DNA from: an uncultured Collinsella sp.
GTDB taxonomy: Bacteria > Actinomycetota > Coriobacteriia > Coriobacteriales > Coriobacteriaceae
Reading direction: 5' to 3'
NCBI GenBank assembly: GCA_900551205.1
Contig: URUW01000131.1
Location: forward strand, 1 to 5,542
DNA length: 5,542 nt
Shown here: piece by piece, positions 5,304 to 5,542 of the stretch
Layout: the number at the start of each line of letters is the position of its first letter
Position numbering within the stretch: the first letter of the stretch is position 1
The notes under the pieces: generated by a model
Seen by the model: the letters and a program-made list of their open reading frames with translations, nothing else
Told to the model about the DNA's origin: nothing
Databases searched by the model: none
Translations under genes and position numbers: made by a program

Positions 5304-5542
5304 ATGCAGGAGTTCTTCGGAATCGATGTGGGCGGTACGGCCGTTAAATGGGCCGTGCTAGGCGAGGATTTTTCCATCCGCGATCGCGGGAGCCTGCCGA
5401 CGGGCTTTACCACGGCTGAGGAGACGGTTTCGGCGTTGATCGGGCTCGTCGAGCCGTATCGTAAGCGCGTGAGCGCCGTAGGCGTGAGTGCGCCCGGCGG
5501 TATCTACGAGGGAGACGTCACGGGAACGATCCATCGCGGCGG
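5304..5542 (+). CDS. ROK-family sugar kinase or regulator (N-terminal part, cut by window edge)
   Basis: The 79 complete residues visible begin MQEFFGIDVGGTAVKWAVL. The DVGGTAVK motif (8-15) is the phosphate-1 ATP-binding loop of the ROK/actin-like sugar kinase superfamily. AVGVSAPGGIY (60-70) followed by GTIHRGG matches the second conserved ROK segment. The protein begins directly with this loop and has no N-terminal helix-turn-helix, so it is more likely a cytoplasmic glucokinase-type sugar kinase than a ROK repressor. GAGGGG (5293-5298) five bases before ATG 5304 supports the start. Lying downstream of the hydrolase, it could phosphorylate the sugar released by that enzyme. Substrate-specifying residues lie outside the window. 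Confidence 0.88.
   Translation, partial: MQEFFGIDVGGTAVKWAVLGEDFSIRDRGSLPTGFTTAEETVSALIGLVEPYRKRVSAVGVSAPGGIYEGDVTGTIHRG

Overview
The window looks like a chromosomal segment of a GC-rich gut actinobacterium of the Coriobacteriia, most plausibly Collinsella. This rests on coding style (strong G/C at third positions, GGAG-type ribosome binding sites) and on the gene mix, not on any database search. It carries part of a carbohydrate-utilisation locus.

Layout. Bases 1-78 are the tail of an unrecognised plus-strand gene. It converges on a minus-strand gene (185-1522) for a cytoplasmic alpha/beta-hydrolase esterase of the prolyl-oligopeptidase/EstA type. A 483-base AT-richer intergenic region (1523-2005) separates that gene from a divergent plus-strand PTS permease gene, EIIBC (2006-3430). 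The intergenic region is packed with TAAACA/TGTTTA half-sites, including three near-perfect or perfect inverted repeats, so one regulator may control both directions. The permease gene ends at a textbook Rho-independent terminator (3471-3508). A structured leader then precedes a DUF4038/GH140-like glycoside hydrolase without a signal peptide (3641-4954).

Bases 4955-5303 contain no intact gene. They hold a long REP-like hairpin with flanking direct repeats, followed by what appears to be the decayed end of a second glycoside hydrolase, with a recognisable RGGYxTHGETY motif. The window ends inside a ROK-family sugar kinase or regulator gene (from 5304, truncated by the window edge).

Proposed working model (inference): the EIIBC permease imports and phosphorylates a glycoside, the cytosolic esterase may remove acyl groups, the cytosolic DUF4038 enzyme cleaves the glycosidic bond, and the ROK protein phosphorylates the released unphosphorylated sugar. 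The substrate is not known from the sequence. The permease lacks an EIIA domain and must use one encoded elsewhere.
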